NCBI GenBank assembly: GCA_009792885.1
Contig: WMCF01000176.1
Span: 124,001 to 188,000 of the forward strand
Length of the DNA stretch: 64,000 nt
Origin: Eremophila alpestris peregrina
Taxonomy: Eukaryota > Chordata > Aves > Passeriformes > Alaudidae
Reading direction: 5' to 3'
Shown here: piece after piece, positions 1-17,914 of the stretch
How positions within the stretch are numbered: the first letter of the stretch is position 1
Layout of the letters: the number at the start of each line of letters is the position of its first letter
Notes under the pieces: model-generated
The model's database searches: none
Told to the model about the DNA's origin: nothing
The model's input: the letters and a program-made list of their open reading frames with translations, nothing else
Program-made: the position numbers and the translations under genes

Positions 1-420
1 GGGCACAACTGTATTACCTCAAAGATTTAAACAAAAAAATCACAGCTAAAGAACTTTTATTGTTTTCCTTTTTTTCTAAAAAAAAACCAAACAAAAAACT
101 CAAAAAAAAAAAAAAGAAAATCAAAAGAAGAAGGTGAAGAAACAAAAACTACGCCAGTGAAACTGAAGAAGGTTTTGAAGAACCTATTGGGATCACACCA
201 GACGATGAGCGTTTATTTTGTTATTCTGAGCCACCGTGGAGTCTGGAACTTTGTTCTTTTTTCCTTATCCAAGCAGGGATTTGTTCATCAGTCCAATCAG
301 GAGTCACTAACAGGGTATTTCCAAAGCAGTCCCGAGTTCCCATCCTTGAGAGGAGTGCATCGACTTCCACGTTTCTGTAGGTCACTCTTCATTCTTTTCT
401 CCAAGTGATGCCAGCTGCAG

Positions 421-422
<2 letters not shown>

Positions 423-467
<45 letters not shown>
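423..467. repeat. (CA)n microsatellite
   Basis: About 22 uninterrupted CA dinucleotides directly visible. Confidence 0.95.
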
Positions 468-472
<5 letters not shown>

Positions 473-1049
473 AGAATATTGTGCTTTTCTTTTCTTAAAA
501 AATATACCTATTGCACCAAAACCTAAGAGAGATGATCATGCAATACAGGCAATGAGCCCATATGAAACCAACATGCATCCCAACAGAGAGCAAAAAAACC
601 CCAAGTTTATAGAGATAATTTTGTTGTCTTCGTTTTTAAACTGGACCAAAACTTTTGTTACCCAAACCAAGTGGGGGAAAAAAAAAACAAAAAAGAAGAA
701 AAAGTATTTCTTTATGGACCAAAACCTCTTCAGCTGTCCTTTTCCTGGATCTTCCTGAGGTTGGCCACTTTTATATATTATATTTTTTTCAGAATGAAAC
801 AAAAAAAAAAAATTGCCTTGTTGAACATCCTTTAATCATTTCAAGACTCCTGGTTTTGTTAAATGAGATACTTTAAAACCATTGGGAAGTGGGAGATGAT
901 GGGCTTCAGATTTGGCTCCTGTGCCAACGCGTGCAAGGTGCAGGCCAGCACCTTCACTCCATCAGGTTTGTTCAGCTGGTCTGTGGATGCCAAAATGCTG
1001 TGATGGTAAAAATGTGTTGGATTGACCTATTGAGTACCAGTACACCCAG

Positions 1050-1136
1050 CTATACATATATGTATATATATATATATATATAGGCACTTAATTAATCGAG
1101 CACCTATATATATATATATATGTGTGTGTATATAAA
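1050..1136. repeat. Two (TA)n tracts flanking a short unique segment
   Basis: TA-rich runs at about 1052-1082 and 1106-1136, separated by about 24 bases. The two arms can pair with each other, so this could form a cruciform or an RNA hairpin. Confidence 0.85.
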
Positions 1137-2882
1137 CCCGTATATATAATTTTGCTCCCACTACCACCACTTCCCCATTTCCTACCCCTCAACTTCTGCT
1201 CACAGATCCTGGACCCTGATTTAGAACTGAACCAACAAGTTTCACAACTTGGTAGAGACAGTTCTAACAGCAAAAAAAAAACCCAAACAAACAAGAAATC
1301 ACCTGAGATTTTTTATTCCCTTCAGTTACAGGAGACTTTATTTTCATCGTAATAATGTTCCTGGGAACATCCTCTCTTCTGCTCAGTTTGCTGCCGCTTG
1401 CTCCCAGTTGCTGTCTGTGCCCTGGCACACTGGGCTCTGGCCAGCCATAGTGACCAGCTGCAGTCACTGAAGGGGCTGAGCTCACTGTGCTGGGGCAGGT
1501 AGTGCTGGTGCTCTGAGCTGATAAAGATCAACTTTTGATCTTCATATACCAGTTGGAGGGTTTGAAATGATGGTGGGATGATGGGATGTCTCCACTGTTT
1601 TGCATCAACAGTAATATATTCCGTAGGGGCAGGAGGTAGATTGGAGGGGTGGACAATGTTCCCAGGCTGTAGTAGATGCTGATGTTTTGGAAAAAGTAGA
1701 GACAAAAGTGACAATGCCATCCTAACGGGACACTGTCAGGCAGAATTGGCACTCCCCTCCTCCCCAAAGCTCTAAGAAATCCCTGGTGGTGCGGTTGTCC
1801 CTGCCCTGCGACACAGCTGTTCACACCAGGGCTGGGTCGGGATGTGAGCACTTCCTGGGGGAAGGTGCCGTGTTTGGGACCCACCGGTGTGGGGGCTGTA
1901 GGGTGATGGAGGGCTGGGGTGCTCTGGATGAACTCCCAGAGCCCTCATGTCCTGGCATTGTCAAGAGGCACAGCCGTCCCTCCCCATGGCAGCGTGGCCT
2001 CAGCAAAGGCTTGGAGCCTCAGCCAGCACTGGCCACATCCTTCCTAAAACTGACCCAGTTTCATTCAAAATCTGGCCTCAGTTTGGTCCCAGTTAAGGGA
2101 AGGGAAGGGAAGGGAGAGGGGGACATTCCTGTTCTCTAGGAACCTCTCCCCTCCCCAGTGCCACGTTCTCCATCATGTCCTGCCCTCCCCACCCCAGGGT
2201 TGTATTTTATCCATTCATTGCGCAAAATTCTCCCACTGATGTAGAGAGAGTGGTTGGAGCACGAGCTGGGGGGTGGGGGGCGGGCGGGGGGATCAACCAC
2301 CCTTCAGAGGGGCGTTCAGAAATGTTCATGTTGGTGCTGGAGGGGCTGAGCTGGAGGCGGCGGTGGCCGCAGCCCCGCGCCGCTGTGTTAGTGAGTGAGT
2401 AGTCGTTCTTGGCTGAGTGGAGTCTGTTCGTGGTAATGTGAGCAAGTTCTTGATCAATGTCTTTATTTGATGCCAGGTTGTGAAGAGGTGGGTGGGAGTG
2501 GGGAGGGGGGAAGGAGACCCCTGTGTTGGGGACCTGGGGTGGGGGGACCTGTTCTAGCACTGACTGTAGGGAGTGGGGAATGGGGAAGGTACAGGGGGCT
2601 CACCTCTGCTCCTTGTACTTCCTCCCTCACCTTAACAAGCGAAAACGATGTAAAAGCCTCCTGCATGCTGAAAAATGTTAGAGAAAAAACCAATCCCCCT
2701 TTCTTTAAAGAAAAAAAAAAAAGAAGGGAAAAAAGAAATGATCATGACCCAAACAAACGTCCAATGCTTGCTGTTGGGAACCGGAGTGGGGCTGTCCTGG
2801 GGGGGCTGTCCCTCTCTGCAGATGTGGTTCCTACTCAAGTCTCCAAGTTGGCCTTTAATAAAATCTTCAGTTCCAATAACCT

Positions 2883-2883
2883 T

Positions 2884-2915
<32 letters not shown>

Positions 2916-2943
2916 TATATACATATACATATACATATATATT
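2883..2943. repeat. (TA)n / (TACATA)n microsatellite
   Basis: Pure TA run changing into TACATA-type units, just downstream of the AATAAA at 2857. Confidence 0.9.
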
Positions 2944-5216
2944 AAAAAAAAAGCTTGATGTAGCAGTTCTAGTTTAAAATGAATAGAAGTATTTCAGCCC
3001 CTGTTTTATTTTGATTTTTTCCTGTCCCCTGCTTCCCGCTGTACCCCCCACCGACTCCATATTTTGATGTAGCAACTTTGGAAGAAAGAAAAAACAGGCG
3101 CTGTAAATGCACCGAGAGCTACCTCTGCCTCGAGCGGGGGCTGCAGGGAACTCGGGGGGCTCGGGCCTCTCCCTGGCCCCATGGGGCACCCGGAGAGGGG
3201 CAGCCCGGGCCTTGCCTGTTGGCATCCATGGGGAGCCCGGTTGTGGGGCTTAAACAACAAATTTGCGTAATTTTTTTTTCTCTCTTTTTAAATATATGTA
3301 TATATATAAAAATCTTTAAAAAAAAAAATAAAAACAAAAAACAAGAAAAATGCCCATGACCTTAACTATTTGCTCTGACTTGTATCTTCCTTGATAGGTG
3401 ACTAAAAATGACTTGTTGGTCTAATTCACCAGCAATAACAATAACTAAAGACAGCCCCCTCCTCCTGCACCCAACCCTTTTTTGCAGAGCCCACTTAGCC
3501 GGGTCCTTGCACTTCTCCCCTTCCTTCCCACTACGAGGATGCCCTTGGTGACCCCTTCTTGCAGTGTGAACCAGCTGGACCGAACCTCTTTGGCTTCAGC
3601 TGCCCCCACGTTCCTTCCCAGGCTTTTGGGATAACACCCTCGGGGTGCTGAAGTGACGGGGACTTGCGCCTGGGCTGGAGGGAGGCAGGTGGAACTGGGA
3701 CCCGACGCACCAAACCGGATCTTCCTCCCCCTGGATTAGGAGCAGCAAGACCCTTGTGGGAAGCCTGGTCCGTGAGACCTACAAAATCACGTCCCACCAA
3801 AAGCGGGGCTGGCTCCTGGGAGCGATGACAGGACACGGGCACCCCGTGAGGGGACCGGTGCCGAGGGGCGCCGCTGGTTTCCCCTCGGCCCGGCTGGGGA
3901 GTGGGGAGTTCCCCGGGGTTTGCATCCGCCCGTGGGGCCGGTGGGGCCGGGGTGGGGACCGGGGTGACCCGTGCCGTGCCGTGCCGTGTGAATGCCGGTG
4001 GTGGTGGTGTTTAGCGAGGCAGTGATACCAGGGCACAAGCAGTGGCACCGAGGGCAGGTGCCCAAAGGCCCGGGGCTGGGAGCAGAGCTGCGCTGGGAGG
4101 TGCGGAGCTGCTGGGATTCGCCCCGCGGGGGGACCCAGAGGCTGTAGCGCGGTGCCCGCCCGGTTCAGCGCTGGGATTTTGAGATTTCCGCACGTGCTTT
4201 GCCGAAGTGCCGTCCTCTTCGGCACCGGCTGCCAACAATGAGCGGGGGCTTGGGGCTGTGCTGGGCTCGGGACTCATCCTGCGACCTTCCCTCGTGGACG
4301 TGACCTCCCGGGCGGAGCCGAGCCGTGTCGCGGCTGTGGGAGCGAGGGCTCCCCGGGAGATGCTCCCCGGGTGTTCGGGACGGTGCCGCGTCCTCGGGAC
4401 GTGTTCGCGAACTGCCAGCGACTCCTGGGCAAGGGACCGTGCGGGGGAGCGGGTGACAAAACATAACAAAGGGAAACGGAGGGATAAAGTAATACCATGC
4501 TGTGATGTCATCCTCATCGACATAAATTATATAGAGAATAGTGTGTATTATAATGCATAACAAAAGAAAGAAAAAAAGAACCAAAATTGGATTTATAGTT
4601 AATGAGGAGATACTATAAAAATATCTTGTCCTAGCTCCCATTTGCAAAAGTATTTTTCAGCTGGAGGGATATCTATTATTTTTTTCTCTTTTCTTTCTTT
4701 CTTAAAAAAATAATAATCTTCATACATACAAAGGCTCAGACTGTTAATATTGTTAACCTCTGAAATCAAAAATACTCCAACCTGTTTTGTTTGGTGTTTG
4801 AAGGGTTTATTTTGATGCATTTCCTGGTGTTTTTTAAAGAGAGAGAGAGGAGGGAAAAAAAGATTAAGATTTTAAAATTAGAACATTTCTTTATAATTTA
4901 ATATTCTATTTTAATAAATGCATTTATTACATGTAAATGTAGCAAGGAACTGGGCTAATAAAAATACTTTTTATTAGGTAATTTATTATAAGAAAAAAGG
5001 ATATTTTATTTTATGATAAAGTGATCCTTAAAAGTTTAGAAGGTTTAGAATATATGTAGGTTAAAAAATACATTTGTATCCAGAGTATTGCTTAAAAAGT
5101 GTTTTTAATATATGTTTCCTTTTTTGTGTGTGCGTGTGTGTATGTAAAGGTGATAGTTATGGTGCAGATAGCCCTTTCCACAAATAAGAAATTAACACAG
5201 TTGGATGTATTTAAAC

Positions 5217-5307
5217 AAAAAAGACAAAAAAAAAACCACAAAAAAAAAAAAAGGAAAAAAAAAAAAAAAAAAAAAAACAAAAAAAAAAAAAAAGGAGAAA
5301 AAAAAGG
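5217..5307. repeat. Adenine-rich low-complexity tract
   Basis: About 90 bases of almost pure A with scattered C and G, in the AT-rich block at 4450-5340. The CR1 elements seen elsewhere do not end in poly(A), so I treat this as simple sequence. Confidence 0.8.
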
Positions 5308-8300
5308 TAATTAAAAGCAGAAAAGTAGAAGAGAAAAACCACTATAAACCCAAGCGTGTGCCCCCATCCTGTGGCTGCTCCATCTGGGAGTCCCCTTGGA
5401 AAGGGTCAAGGTCTGGTGGGCTTCAGCTCGGGGCTGGCTCTGGGGCAGTCTTTGGGCAGCATCACCCCCATGCTGGCCCTGGCAAGTTCTGGCCCTGCTG
5501 TGGCACAGCCCTTCCTGGGCACCCTGAGCATCCCAGGGTCCAACCCAACCCAACCTGAGCTGACCCACTACCCAGGCAGGTGCTGGGGAACAGAGTTAGC
5601 TCCTGCTGTGGTTCCTGGGGACAGGGGCTTGTGGAGAGCTGGGTACTCGGAAAGCAAAACTGGCACTGCCCATCTCCCTGCCCTCCTCCTCCTTGTTACC
5701 AGCACTGCCAGCCTAATCCCATCCCGAGGAGCCAGAGGAGTTCTGTCCTTGATCTGGTTGCAGAGAGCCCAGTGTAATGTGAGGATTTATGGTCCTTTCC
5801 ACAGCCTTGCTGGGCAGGACTGATGGCCACTGCTGGCACAGATGCCCAGCAGGACACGCTCGTGGGGGCTCTGGAGACTCATTGGGTCTCTCTGTTGCCT
5901 CCCTTTAGGCTTTGGCTCCGTCTCTTCCTGTGCTGGGCAGTTTGCAGGGACAGCACGGTTTGGTCCCAGTGTTCAGGCCTGGCATGATCTTGAGAACATC
6001 CATGGTCATTCCTCCGGTGTTTGTGCCAGTCCAGAGCTGTGGGCTTGTTGTGGTGCTTCGAGCCAGGGGCTGAGGTTACACAGAGCTCCCGGCCAGCTCC
6101 AGCCCATCCTAGATGGGAACAGGTCACCCTGTGTGCTCCCCCAAGCCAGTGTGGGCACAGCTCCTGCAAGGCACCAATTGCAGGGACAGCCAGAGCAATG
6201 GGAGTGCCCCCAGCTGGGTTCTGAGCTTCCTTGAATCCAGGAAAGCACTTCAGCATGCGCTTGGCTCCAGCACATCCTGAAGTGTTTCACAGGATCTTGT
6301 CCCAGGAGCTGCTTTAGGGATGTGTTGAGCAGCCATGACCTCCCTGTGGGCTGGGGAGTGAGGGAGCTCTGTCTCCCTCACCCCAAATCCAGCCTGTGCC
6401 CCACTCCCCCTCTCAAAGCAGCAGGAAGACGGGGTGATGCTTCTGCTCTGTTGCCTTTCAAAGAAGCATTTTAAAATAAGATTTTTTTTCTGTTTGTTTG
6501 TTTGTTTTTAACCAAAAACGAGAAGAAAAAAAAAAAGTTTGCGTTGATGGGTATTAAAAAAAATGTTAATAATAATAAACACTCAAATTTATTTCATATA
6601 ATCCTAGAGTAAAGATTAAAAAAAATAACTAGTTCAAATAGTAGATGCTATCCATATTGTTTAAACTATAGTAGATCCAAGTGATCCCAGACAGAGCAGA
6701 ATGTAAAATAAACTTGTGAACATGATCATTGTTAACTTCCCCAGGAATTCCATCTTTTTTTGGTACTATTTTTCTGAAGCAAACAAATAAATGACTGAAA
6801 GCCTAACAAAATAATGACCACCAACTGGTACCTTCTGTCAATCAAAGTCCTGAAGTTATTTTTATAGAGGGGGAAAAAAGACAAAAAAAAGGGATCTAAT
6901 AATATGTATTTTTTTAAAAAGATACGTTTGGGGGTTTATGTTGCTTTTTTTAATAAAAATAGACAGATTTGGCTAGTCATGGAACAAAATAAGGAAGTTT
7001 TAGGCCATTAATTTTTGCCTTATTCTGACTTCCAGCCTTGGGCTTGGAGCAGGAAATTGCAGAAAAATGTTCAAAGTTGCTGTTACTTTCCTTGGGCTGT
7101 TCTTAGTTTTTGAACTTCTCCAAGCACCAAAGGTGTGGGAAGATCCTGGGATGGACAGATGGGACCATCCCAGATGGGAAGGAGAAGGAAAGGAAGATTG
7201 GGTGATCTCCCCTCTGTAAGGTGACAGACAGAGCTCGAAGGCAGTGAGGTGCCGGGCGGAGGCTCTGCCCTTGCACTGGGCAGTGTCAGGGCATTAGGGT
7301 TGGTTTGTTCCCTTTGTTTGTTTTCTTTCTTTTTCTCGGTTCTCTCTCACCCCAGTTGCATTGCACTGGGAGACGCCGTGCACCTCAGGATGAGCTCACT
7401 TGCTTAGCATGTGGCATCTTCCAGGAGATTTGGTTTGTTGGGTGTTTCTTTTCTTGGCCTCCAAAAATCAGTTTTGAGCACTGGAGCTGCAGGTGAGATG
7501 TTTGGAAAAGCTCCTGCTGGTCTGAGAGGGCCTTTTTGCAGCTGTGATGGGCCATGACATCCCTGATCCCACAGCTTTGCTTCCCAACAGCTGCCCAGAT
7601 GCTGTCCTGCTCACGGGACAGTGACACTCATGGCACATGCCTGGTTTTTGGCTGCAGGAGCACGGGGGAGGCTGAATGCTGTTCTTAGCCAGCACAGCAT
7701 GTTGTGCTCTGGATGGATCCTGCGTCCCTGCAGGGCTGAAAGCGGGAGCAAGGGCTCCTAGAGCTAGCAGCACAGAGGGGGTGCTGCGATGGCAGACCCG
7801 CTCTGAGCACTGCAGGGCAGGACAAGACAGCCCTGCACCAACACTGGGGCAGGACAGGGCCCATGCCCCTGCCAGCTGCTCCATTCATCCCAGAGACAGG
7901 CAAGCACTTCTCTCTGGAGTGCTGGTGATGCTTTTCACTGCACCAAAATCTCTGCTTAAAGGAGAGAACTCAGAAAGAAACATCCAAGAGGCAATGTTGT
8001 CATTAGCAAAGCCGAGTGCCGCAAACACCCTTGGAAGTTGGTTCCCTCTGGGTTTAGCCTTTGCTCCTCTCTCTGTTGTGGCTCAGCTGTAGCAAACCCA
8101 TGGATCTCCTGCAGCTTGGGAGCATCCACACAGATGCCTTCGAGAAGCACGGTGGCTGCCCCTTGCTCCCTGACGGTGCCTGCTTTGGGGGGCTGGGGTA
8201 GCCTTTACCAGCATTCATCACTCAGCAAAGCCATGCAATAGGTCAGGACAGGAATGAAGACAGTTGTCATTCGGTTTCTGCATATAAATAGCACTGTGAA

Positions 8301-10060
8301 TCTGAGATCCCTCCCCGGGACCCTCCTGGCATGCTGGGGTGTTTCGGGAAGCAGGGCACGATGTCTCCTGCACTTCCAGGGGGGTTCACGCTCGGTGGAA
8401 TCAAGCGCCTGGCCCTTCCCTGCCGGGGTGGCGAGGCGGCCTGTTTGCTCTTTCAGTTTTGTTTTACCTCATTTTTTTTTATTTGATACTTGAAGAAGCG
8501 TCAGTGATGGACATTGTACAGTGGTGCCCTGGACTGGAGAGTGGATGCACTTTATTGTCACTTGTGTATGGATGGTGGGTCCCATCCCACCTCTGCCGAG
8601 CCCCAGCAAAATGTCCTTGGTGGCAGCAGAGCCAGTGTGGGCTGGTTCTTCCAAAACCCTTTCTAGGATGTTAGGGAGGAATCTCTGTGTTTTAGTGTGG
8701 GTTTTCACATCCTGTAGAAACTTGAAGTCATGTTCTGCTGTCAGTTGACCCAGTGAAAAATTCAGCTGTAATTGTGCTAGGCAGACTTTGGTTTGCCTGT
8801 GCCGTGCCAGCAGAGGTTGGGCAGTTCCTGCCTCCCTCCTGTATGACTCCCCCATTCCAGTGGGTTACTCTGCTGGAATCTGGAGTCACTGCAGCCCTGG
8901 CAGGCTGCAGCATCCCCCCCTGGATCTGCTCCAGCATCGCTTCAGGGCTGCTAATGGAGCAAATTGAAAGTCACCCCAAGTAAAGTGACACTAATGTAAA
9001 ATCTGGAGTAGTTCCACTACTGTCTGTGTGAAAATGAATTCCCCCTCCAATGGTAGCACTGGGTTGCTGACAGCAGGATGTGCTTTCTGGGCTTATGATG
9101 ATGCTTTTGAAACAACTTGCAGAGAAATGGAGTGGTGAGACGTAGCAGTGTGGTGTGGCCATTGAGATCTGCTCTTGGCTCCCGGGAGCTGGGACACAAG
9201 ATGTGGTCACAGGCTGTTTTGCTTATCTGTGAAACCATAAGCATTTATTTTTTCCTTTTTCTTTATGAATTCTGTTAGAAACAATCATTTTAAAAAATAG
9301 GGGGAAAAAAAAGACCAGGGGCTGGATCCTGTTTTGCAGGATGGGATTTGCTCCTGGGTTAGAAAGCAGTGTTAAGCAAACATGAAAGGCAATGGGCACG
9401 AGGGCTGGCAGATCCCAGACTGGCAGATCTGGCAATTGCTGCAGAGCCAGCTCTGATCCCAGCCCCAGGCAAGCCAAGGAAATCCCCAGGGATGCCCAGA
9501 GCAGCCCCCGGGCATCCAGCTTCAAAGTCAGGCGCCTGTGGGGCTGCAGAGGACTTCCTCTGGCTCTGCCCTGGTATCAAAGAGATCCAGGCTCCAGCTT
9601 GCTGCCGTTGGGACTCCGGCAGACCAGCTCCAGTGGGATTTCCCACATGAGATGTGCTAAAACAAAACCCAAGCCACGGGGTCCCCACAGCAGCTGATCT
9701 CACCGATACTCACCCAGGGTAGCACATCCCTCCCCAGCCTTTCATGCTTTGCTTGCACAGCATCACTTGTGCTTCCTCTCACCCTTCAGACTAATGTACA
9801 AGTTTGTGTGTATCCGCTTTCCCTCGGGTCTGGGTCCTGCCCCACGGTACTCCCACCTGTGCTGAGCCAGCTGGCCATGCTGACTGCATGGCCCTTCCAT
9901 TCAAAGTCCATTCCCTATTGTTTTGTGTTTTCTTTTTTTTCTTTTTTTTTTTTCCTCTTTTCTTTTAACATCATAGGAAACCTGTAGTCGGGATTGTTAC
10001 TATTGGAAACCGATCACATGTTCCATCCAGGTATTTTCATCTCTCTGGCATTACGCAAAA

Positions 10061-10066
10061 AATAAA
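10061..10066 (+). terminator. Poly(A) signal AATAAA, likely distal end of the leading 3' UTR-like region
   Basis: AATAAA on the + strand inside the last AT-rich block before GC-rich DNA resumes at about 10310. Upstream AATAAA copies at 2857-2862, 4957-4962 and 6707-6712 could be alternative proximal sites. Use of any of them is inferred. Confidence 0.35.
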
Positions 10067-10309
10067 GGCCTGAGAGAGAGATATAACCGAACATAGAAGT
10101 AGAGTTAGGCTTGTTGTCTGAGTTTTGAGGCATATAGTATAATGGGAGAAGGAAAAAAAATTAAAATAAAATAAAATTAAAATAATGATGTTGCACAACT
10201 TGTAGAAAACAAAGAAGGGAAAGGGTTAATGTATTAAATGTGCTAAATTACATTAAGAACTTAATTTTATTAAAGTATTATTACTTAAGAAACTTGGTAT
10301 CTGCTCTTG

Positions 10310-11400
10310 GTTTGTGTCTGTTTGCACTTCAGGAAGGGCCAGGAGCAGTGGTTGGGAACAAGGCCCTGCTGGGCTGAGTTCCAGGGCTGTGGGGCTGGAC
10401 CTCCCTCTGCCACCCTCTTGCATCTCCCACCAGTCCCATGCTTTTGGCAGCACTTCTTGAGGTTCATTAAAGCACCTGTGAGAGGATGAGCCTCCTGAGA
10501 CAGCTGCTTCTCCCAGGGCTGGTGCTAGCAGGTCCCACATCCGTAAGCCACCCTGTGCCACATTTCACCCTTCCCACTTTTCATCCCAGCAGAAAACATC
10601 TGAAAACTGGAAAGCCTGGAACAAAACTGAGTTGTCCAGCCCAAGAGTGTCTCCATGAGTCTAAATGAACTCATCATCCCATGTGTCCATGCCAATGCCT
10701 GGCTGATGGCCTGTCCAATCGCAGGGAGGCCCAAGGGACACTTGGCTCAGCCCTGTCCCTTTGTGGAGCAGCATCCATCTCCTGCATGCCCACTTCTCCA
10801 GCTGGTGGGGCTGACATCACCTCTTGGCACCGTGTTTTGGTGTGGGCAGATGGTGTGGGAGGAGGTGGTGCTTGGCAGCTCCAGCTGGTCTGCATGTTGC
10901 CAGGGCTTTGTCAGCTGAGGTGGGCATTAGGGTAACATGCTGCCCGTGGGGCAGTGGCCACCATTCACCTGGGGACAGCCCCCAGCTTTAATCAGACCCA
11001 GGGTATGACAGAGGCTGAGTCTGGCCAGCTCAGGGATGAGGCTGCCTCTGGAGGGGGCAGTGTCATGGTGCCAGGGGGCTGGAGCCAAGGTTAAGGTGCT
11101 GCCAGGGCTGGGGTGGCTGCACAGTGGGTGGATAAAAAGGGGCACCCATATGGTGCAGCCGCTTTTGCACCCCATTTGTGCATCCCTGCACTGCCCACAG
11201 CAGGATCCCACCTGTTCTTCTAATCCTGAATTTCAAGCTCTCCCCTCTGGCTTCCCAGCAGAACAGCCCCTTGCCCAGGCTTCCTCCCAACCCTCCTCAC
11301 CCCTCATTGCCTGTGGATGCTTCCCAGCTCCCCCACATGGGGCTGGCACTGTTCTTCCCTGAAGGAAAGACCTGGCAGAGGGAGAAATTGCTTCAACAGC
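10310..11400. other. Intergenic stretch with nothing recognised
   Basis: GC-rich unique sequence between the leading 3' UTR-like region and the poly(A) signal of the RAB11-like gene. I see no exon, repeat family or RNA gene here. Confidence 0.5.
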
Positions 11401-11403
11401 AGC

Positions 11404-11409
11404 TTTATT
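11404..11409 (-). terminator. Poly(A) signal of the RAB11-like gene
   Basis: TTTATT on the + strand, AATAAA on the - strand, about 1.23 kb beyond the stop codon at 12636. It is the first canonical signal I found downstream and would give a 3' UTR of about 1.2 kb. Confidence 0.55.
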
Positions 11410-12635
11410 TGGGGATTTTGCCTCAATTTCTGCTTCATTGAGAAATCATGCCCCAAGGGGGAACCCTGGCCCAGATCCTACTGGCACAGCCAAGTGAGAT
11501 GTAGAGACAGGGGGCAGCTGTGGAGAGAAAGAGATTCCCCCAAAACCCCACACAGTGACAGGGGCCACACTCCCAGTACTGGGTCAATGGCACAGGGTTT
11601 CCCACCTGCACCCCTCTTGATTGACACCTGCCAATCACCCCTGACAGCAGCACAGGGCTCAGCACAGTCTGTCCAGCATCTTGGGTGATGCCCAGCCTGG
11701 GGGGGTGGCCACTGTCCCCCAGGCAGGGGACAAGACCACTGTCATCCCACCAAGGTAGGAGACACTCCAACCAGTGGTGGCATGTCCCCAGGCTGGGCCA
11801 TGCAGCCACCAGCCACAGTGGCCAAACACTTGAGCAGGGAAGGGCCAAGCCATACCAGGGGGTCCTTGCAGCTGGAGACAAGGGCTCCCCAGTGCTGACA
11901 CTGGCTCCCACACAGGGAGCTGTGCAGAGGGACAATGTGCCCACCCTCAGCACCTCATCCCTGCCCTCACCCTCAAGACCCCCAAATCCCTGGACCCCCT
12001 CATCCCCTCCTTGGGGCTTCCCAAAGGTCAAGATCCCCCAGCCCCTGCTCCCATCTCTTTCCATGGAAGAGAGTCACAGCTTTTCCCTTTGGTGGGGTCA
12101 TGCCACAGAGAAGGGGTCACAACACAAAAACAGTGTCACCCCCACACCTCATCCTGGATAGCTCCAGCAGCACCCAGAGGCACTCCCAGCTCTCAGTGCT
12201 GCAGGGACAGGGCTGGGCACAAACAGCTGCATCACTGCTGGTTTCACCAGGCAGGAGAAGGATGCACCCAGTGTCCCCCTCCACACCCATGCCACGGCAC
12301 ATCACCAAACAGGGATTCACCATGTTCCAGCCTGTTCAGTGCCACCCAGTCACTCAGCAACTGTGCCTGCAGGGCTAAAGGGAGCAGGGGATGGCATGTC
12401 CCCAACCTTGGGGAGAGAAGGGAGACACCCTGATGCTGTGCCTCCCCCCATTTTTGTTGGTCCTACATAAACACAGGCAGAGCAGCATACGGGCAGGATG
12501 ATGGTGCACACAAAAGCAGCCACCAGCCTGCACTGCTCAGGGAGCTGCAGCGGGCAGAGGTAGAGGGTGAGACAGATGATGCCACCATGTACTGGGTGGT
12601 GGTGGGGGGGGTCAAGCTGGGGGCACCACAAGGGC

Positions 12636-17224
<4,589 letters not shown>

Positions 17225-17908
17225 CTCGCCCGGCACCAGAGCCCCACTCCCACTGGGCCAACTGGGATTTCCGGGCCTTATCCAGCCCTGGGAGGGGCTG
17301 TCCCCCGCCACCCATTGGTGGCCACAGCCTTTCCTGCTCCACACCCATTGGCGGCCGGGGCTGCCCGTCAGCGCTCAGGTGTGCTCACCTGGGCCAGGTG
17401 AGGGGGCAGGGATGCTGCATGGCGGCAGGGACGGGCCACCACCTGTGTGTGCTCCTGATGGGGACAGTGACGGCCACGCACTCCACGCAGAGTCGTGGGT
17501 GTGGCGTGGAGCTGGCGTGGTGCAAAGGGAAAGCAAGTGAACATACGGAGAATCCAGCAGGAGTTAGCCCGTTTCCGAGGGGTTTCAGATAACCCGTCTG
17601 CGTCATCGTTTGAACTGATAAACGAAACTAAACTAGGGGATCTAAACTGGGAAACGCTGCACGGGAAGGGGCACAGGGGGAGCATGGCTTTAGGGTGGGA
17701 GGGGGCGCAGGATGAGCCTAGCTTCAGGGTGGGAGGGAATGCAGGGGGGACACGGTATCGGGGTAGGAGGGGGGACAAGGGAACTGTGGCATCCAGCTGG
17801 GCTGCTTTGAAGGCCATGATCTTCAGCACATTATGAAGGTGGGGATCGAGGGCGTCAACCACAAACACGCAGGAATTCCAGCTCAGTAAACCTGCATTTC
17901 ACAAGTCC

Positions 17909-17914
17909 TTTAAT
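17909..17914 (-). terminator. RAB25: Variant poly(A) signal ATTAAA, candidate for RAB25
   Basis: TTTAAT on + is ATTAAA on -, 663 bases beyond the RAB25 stop codon. I found no AATAAA between the stop and the next gene, so this is the best candidate. Confidence 0.4.

Larger units (their letters stand above)
1..10085 (+). other. Non-coding region, candidate long 3' UTR of an upstream + strand gene (MEX3A by gene order)
   Basis: I see no exon chain with conserved protein sequence anywhere in this stretch; the short open frames are low-complexity or random. The sequence alternates GC-rich parts with strongly AT-rich blocks (about 4450-5340, 6470-7010 and 10000-10310), which is unusual beside such GC-rich genes and resembles a long vertebrate 3' UTR. 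Canonical AATAAA hexamers occur on the + strand at 2857, 4957, 6707 and 10061. In human the gene next to RAB25 on the far side from LAMTOR2 is MEX3A, transcribed towards RAB25, and MEX3 genes have long AU-rich 3' UTRs. The assignment is therefore inferred from synteny, not from a recognised protein. Plain intergenic DNA is the alternative. Confidence 0.4.

Noticed and set aside
5217..5307. Processed-pseudogene or LINE poly(A) tail
   Set aside because: No gene-like or LINE sequence or target-site duplication is visible next to it, and avian CR1 does not end in poly(A).
1..10085. MEF2D as the source of the leading 3' UTR-like region
   Set aside because: MEF2D neighbours IQGAP3 in human and would be expected beyond the right end of this window, not beside RAB25.
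17580..17645. Interferon-response-like GAAAC motifs near the RAB11-like gene
   Set aside because: Only a loose match (ACGAAACTAAAC) without the proper two-base spacing of an ISRE and no supporting context.
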